Below are positions 60,503-64,000 of a DNA stretch of 64,000 nucleotides, in pieces. Both the position numbers and the translations under genes were made by a program. The DNA comes from Yponomeuta sedellus (taxonomy: Eukaryota; Arthropoda; Insecta; Lepidoptera; Yponomeutidae), in the NCBI GenBank assembly GCA_934045075.1, contig OW203734.1:5597274-5661273 (forward strand), written 5' to 3'. Position 1 is the stretch's first letter. Each line of letters starts with the position of its first letter. The notes under the pieces were generated by a model, which was not told the DNA's origin, did not search any database, and saw nothing but the letters and a program-made list of their open reading frames with translations.

Positions 60503-60764
60503 AAAGTATAGAACCTAAAACCCGATATTTTATTTTAAATTAAAATCGGTTGTCACATAATATTTATAAATACAATTATTCAGGTTATATCGTGTTAAAA
60601 TTATCTCATAAATAATACTTCCGTGATTTGTCACCAAGAACAGTTCTAAAAAAAAAATTATCTTGTCAAATCGATCGACTAAAGACATCACTATTTTAGC
60701 TGGCAACTCTTTTTCACTTTTATCCGTCAATTTACTGACTAAGTTGATGGGCTGAACTATAATT

Positions 60765-61740
60765 GTGTTATGTGAAAGGCATTATTTTTATCACCATTAT
60801 TTTACCGGAACATTGGGCCAGTAGAGAAGAGCCCACTGCGACGAAGTAAATTAAATACCTACAAGGAGTAACAACCAACTCGGGGTACGATGAGATGCAA
60901 ATACAGCAGCGGTGCCGGATGTAAACTTGCCAAGCTACCTCTCTAGGAAGGTACTGACTGGTAAAGAATAGAGAAAATGTACAATAAAACGACTTACCTA
61001 GAATACAAACATTATGTTTAATAAAACGAGAAATGAACCACGAAATGGCAAACGAGCGTAGGCGCTTACGAGTATTAAGTTAAAATGTTTTTCATGTTAT
61101 GAAAGACATTCCTACCTTCTTATCCATTGTTGTTAAGATACATTTATAAGCAGTTTCAAGCCTATTTAAGTTTTAATTTAAACTCCAGTATATAAAAAAA
61201 CCTAAAGCATATCATCTACATGTGCCACTTATTAATTTAAGGATAGTAGTGACTTGACCCAGAAGTGGGGACAAAAGCACAAACAATGCTGCCTGTAAAC
61301 TTTTCATAAATGTAAAACTTTATATTTTTTTTCACTTTTATGCGGCTTCGTTGCTACTGGCTGCAGACTTTTTTATTTTTCGTTTAGTTCAAACTTTTTA
61401 TTTGTGTTCCATTTCCAATGTCCATGTTGACAGATATTGATTTTTCTTGTCACAAAAATTGCCCCATTATCCATTATTGTTGCGATATTTTTTTATCTGT
61501 GTATGTACATAATATACCCACGGATGTAAAAATGTACCTTACCCACGGAAGTAAAAGAAACATCCGTGACCTAACCTATATTTTAGTTTATCTTTTTTTC
61601 AGAGCTTATTAAAACATGTTCGTGTCAGCTCTAATTTAGGTCATTTGTGTTAATTTCCCTTATTATTGCCTATATTTTCAAAATTTCTTGTTTGTATTTT
61701 TGTCGTTTGCCAACCGACTCCAGCCTTATTCCAAAATGCG
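60765..61740. other. Stretch without recognised genes
   Basis: AT-rich. 60.84-60.97 kb is GC-richer and may be an old LINE 3' UTR; not identifiable. Confidence 0.3.
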
Positions 61741-61756
61741 GTCTTTTAAAAACGAA

Positions 61757-62008
61757 TTTAGTACTGGGATTGTTACCAGGTTTAAACCATAGACCAAGTA
61801 AAATGTTATTACAAAACGAAGTTTATCGCTACGTCATGGATTAACTATGGTACTAAACTTAAACTTCTGCAGCCATATTCCAAAACGCGGTCTAAATTTA
61901 GAACTGGGATTGTTACCAGGTTTAAACCATAGACCAAGTAAAATGTTATTACAAAACGAAATTTATCGCTACGTCAAGGACTATCTATGGTACTAAAGTT
62001 AAACTTCT
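61757..62008. repeat. Two tandem direct repeats next to inverted-repeat element
   Basis: About 113-116 bp, at 61757-61869 and 61893-62008 ('ctgggattgttaccaggttt', 'gaccaagtaaaatgttatta'). They resemble the inner end of the adjacent inverted arms ('aggattgttacggtatcaaa'). Confidence 0.75.
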
Positions 62009-62044
62009 GATACCCCTAGTTTATCTATGGACTAACCTCCAAGT

Positions 62045-62770
62045 TGACGTTTGAATTTGTTTGGATTTGTGTGTGTGATAGATTGCAATAAATAATTGAT
62101 ATTATGGACGCCACTGATATGATGGATTGCGATGATTTGGACGATTAGGCCATGATTTGGACTTCGTCATCGTGTGAATCCCTTCAAATTAAGTGACGAA
62201 GATTTTCGATACAAATATAGGTTCACGTTTTTCTTCAAATGTTCCATTTTATTATTATAATAATCAACAACGAAACCGCCCAAAGTTTAAAAATTAATAA
62301 TACCTATTCCCAGTATGAAACTATCAGAAAATTTTTGACGTCTCGGATTGGCGCGCGCGCTCGAATATTTCACTCCATTTCACACGAGAGTAGCCATTTG
62401 ATTATAAAAACGCTTCAATAACAATATAATAATTAATAGTGCTCATTTTAGTTAGATTGGAACCTAAACAAAGAACAATTTACGATGTATAGGTATTTTA
62501 AACGCAATAATGAATATTTTTGCGTTTAAAATGTGAAGATTATATCCATTTAGTGAAACGGAACGCAGCATTGAATGAACGTTGAATGAACCAATCAGTG
62601 AATATTATTTGAACCATGGCTGATCTCTGGTTTAACTGATCCTCGAATAGTCTTCTATTTGTAATAACGACACACATTTGATCTGGGTCTAACTTTGATA
62701 CCGTAACAATCCTAGATCTTTTAGTCTTGGTTTAAACCAGGACTTATTCAGGTTTTTATAATAAGGCGGA
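62045..62770. repeat. Left arm of large inverted repeat
   Basis: 726 bp, inverse of 63275-64000 with about 2-4% difference by eye. Outer end 'tgacgtttgaatttgtttgg', inner end 'tttataataaggcgga'. Confidence 0.9.
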
Positions 62771-63274
62771 TTGGCTATAAAAAGGCTATCATATCAAAGG
62801 CAGGCAATAACCCTGAACATAAGGAATGCACAACCGAACGATTGCTATTTGGAAGTGGGCGTATTGTGGTCGATTTCTCGTTTGGAATGTGCGGTTTAAA
62901 TTATCGCGGATAAGCGCCATGTTAGGCAATCAGCACTCACCTATTGAAACGGTACTTAAAAGATGCGCGTCCTTGGTGCGTTGTTCATGGCAGCCCCAAC
63001 AGCGTTCTAAGCATGTATAAAATGCTGCTTTATTGTCCCCTATGGGATAAGGATAATTTTCTCGGTAGGATAAGGTATGTAGCAGTTATGACAATTTATT
63101 ATATTGACGTATGTATAATCATTGTACTATCTATATCATCAACACTAACATATATTTTTATTGCAGTGTATATATTTACACTGCAATAAAAATATCTATG
63201 ATTATGATGCTATGTATCTAAAATAAAAATAAATAATTATAATATTTTTAAACTGTTTATTATTAAATATACTC
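62771..63274. other. Spacer between inverted arms, possible decayed transposase
   Basis: 504 bp. One frame reads 'RTIAIWKWAYCGRFLVW' and 'VRFKLSRISAML', faintly like the W-K-x-R-F-P...L-R region of PIF/Harbinger transposases. The match is weak and frameshifted; could be chance. A small hairpin 'tatttttattgcagtgtata' occurs at about 63160. Confidence 0.3.
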
Positions 63275-64000
63275 TCCGCCTTATTATAAAAACCTGAATA
63301 AATCCTGGTTTAAACCAAGACTAAAAGACCTAGGATTGTTACGGTATCAAAGTTAGACCCAGATCAAATGTGTGTCGTTATTACAAATAGAAGACTATTC
63401 GAGGATCAGTTAAACCAGAGATCAGCCATGGTTCAAATAATATTCACTGATTGGTTCATTCAACGTTCATTCAATGCTGCGTTCCGTTTCACTAAATGGA
63501 TATAATCTTCACATTTTAAACGCAAAAATATTCATTATTGCGTTTAAAATACCTATACATCGTAAATTGTTCTTTGTTTAGGTTCCAATCTAACTAAAAT
63601 GAGCACTATTAATTATTATATTGTTATTGAAGCGTTTTTATAATCAAATGGCTACTCTCGTGTGAAATGGAGTGAAATATTCGAGCGCGCGCGCCAATCC
63701 AAGACGTCAAAAATTTTCTGATAGTTTCATACTGGGAATAGGTATTATTAATTTTTAAACTTTGGGCGGTTTCGTTGTTGATAATTATAATAATAAAATG
63801 GAACATTTGAAGAAAAACGTGAACCTATATTTGTATCGAAAATCTTCGTCACTTAATTTGAAGGGATTCACACGATGACGAAGTCCAAATCATGTCCCAA
63901 TCGTCCAAATCATCGAAATCCATCATATCAATGGCGTCCATAATATCAATTATTTATTGCAATCTATCACACACATAAAACCAAACAAATTCAAACGTCA
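63275..64000. repeat. Right arm of large inverted repeat (cut by window end)
   Basis: Inverse of 62045-62770. The window ends at the base matching the left arm's outer part, so the element border lies outside. Confidence 0.9.

Larger units (their letters stand above)
58612..60761 (+). mobile_element. Tc1/IS630-type (DDE_3) DNA transposon with nested SINEs
   Basis: Inverted ends share 'caacttagtcagtaaattga' (58628 and inverse near 60723), with outer parts alike ('taatcaattcc' against 'tagttcagccc'). TA on both sides fits a TA target. The transposase remains are inside, and three SINEs (59.14, 59.8, 59.98 kb) are nested. Confidence 0.8.

Overview
The window looks like repeat-rich nuclear DNA of an insect, most probably a moth or butterfly. 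It is AT-rich, almost free of host exons, and packed with short interspersed elements, LINE tails, MITEs and two large intact virus-like elements. The lepidopteran call rests on the repeat families (5S-derived and tRNA-derived SINEs, MITEs containing a 'cctgtatcccgaagggg'-like core, a gypsy-class errantivirus) and is an inference; no species can be named.

Layout. 1-20.8 kb: SINEs, MITEs and LINE crumbs. One good host-exon candidate lies at 1283-1410 (+), an immunoglobulin-domain exon of the lachesin / dpr-interacting-protein type with consensus splice sites. 20.86-28.52 kb: a complete errantivirus (Ty3/gypsy class) with 231-232 bp LTRs that differ by one indel, a 4-bp ACTT target duplication, a tRNA primer site, gag, a -1 frameshift site, pol, env and a polypurine tract. 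28.6-38.8 kb: a SINE inverted dimer, further SINEs, several MITEs, a 101-bp tandem array and a poly-T tract. 38.825-55.225 kb: a complete Polinton/Maverick of 16,401 bp with 126-bp terminal inverted repeats (AG...CT ends) and a perfect 6-bp CAGCGC target duplication. 55.3-60.8 kb: a 5S-derived SINE, a degenerate LINE and a Tc1/IS630-type (DDE_3) transposon holding three nested SINEs. 61.7-64.0 kb: a large inverted-repeat element cut by the window edge.

The Polinton is the main system. Its left half is read on + : packaging ATPase, two uncharacterised proteins, chromodomain integrase, phospholipase-A2-domain protein, adenain-like protease, minor (penton-type) capsid, a 48-codon basic micro-ORF, double jelly-roll major capsid, and a 162-aa unknown. 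Several of these genes overlap or join by ATGA. The right half is read on - : protein-primed DNA polymerase B and two small genes that appear to contain spliceosomal introns. The two arms converge at 45.85-45.95 kb on back-to-back poly(A) signals. Together they supply replication (pPolB), integration, virion assembly, maturation and packaging, i.e. the gene set of an endogenous virus.

The rest of the window is dominated by two SINE families. One is 5S-rRNA-derived, with 8-12 bp target duplications. The other carries an internal tRNA-like module and repeatedly occurs as fold-back (inverted) composites flanked by 12-13 bp target duplications.
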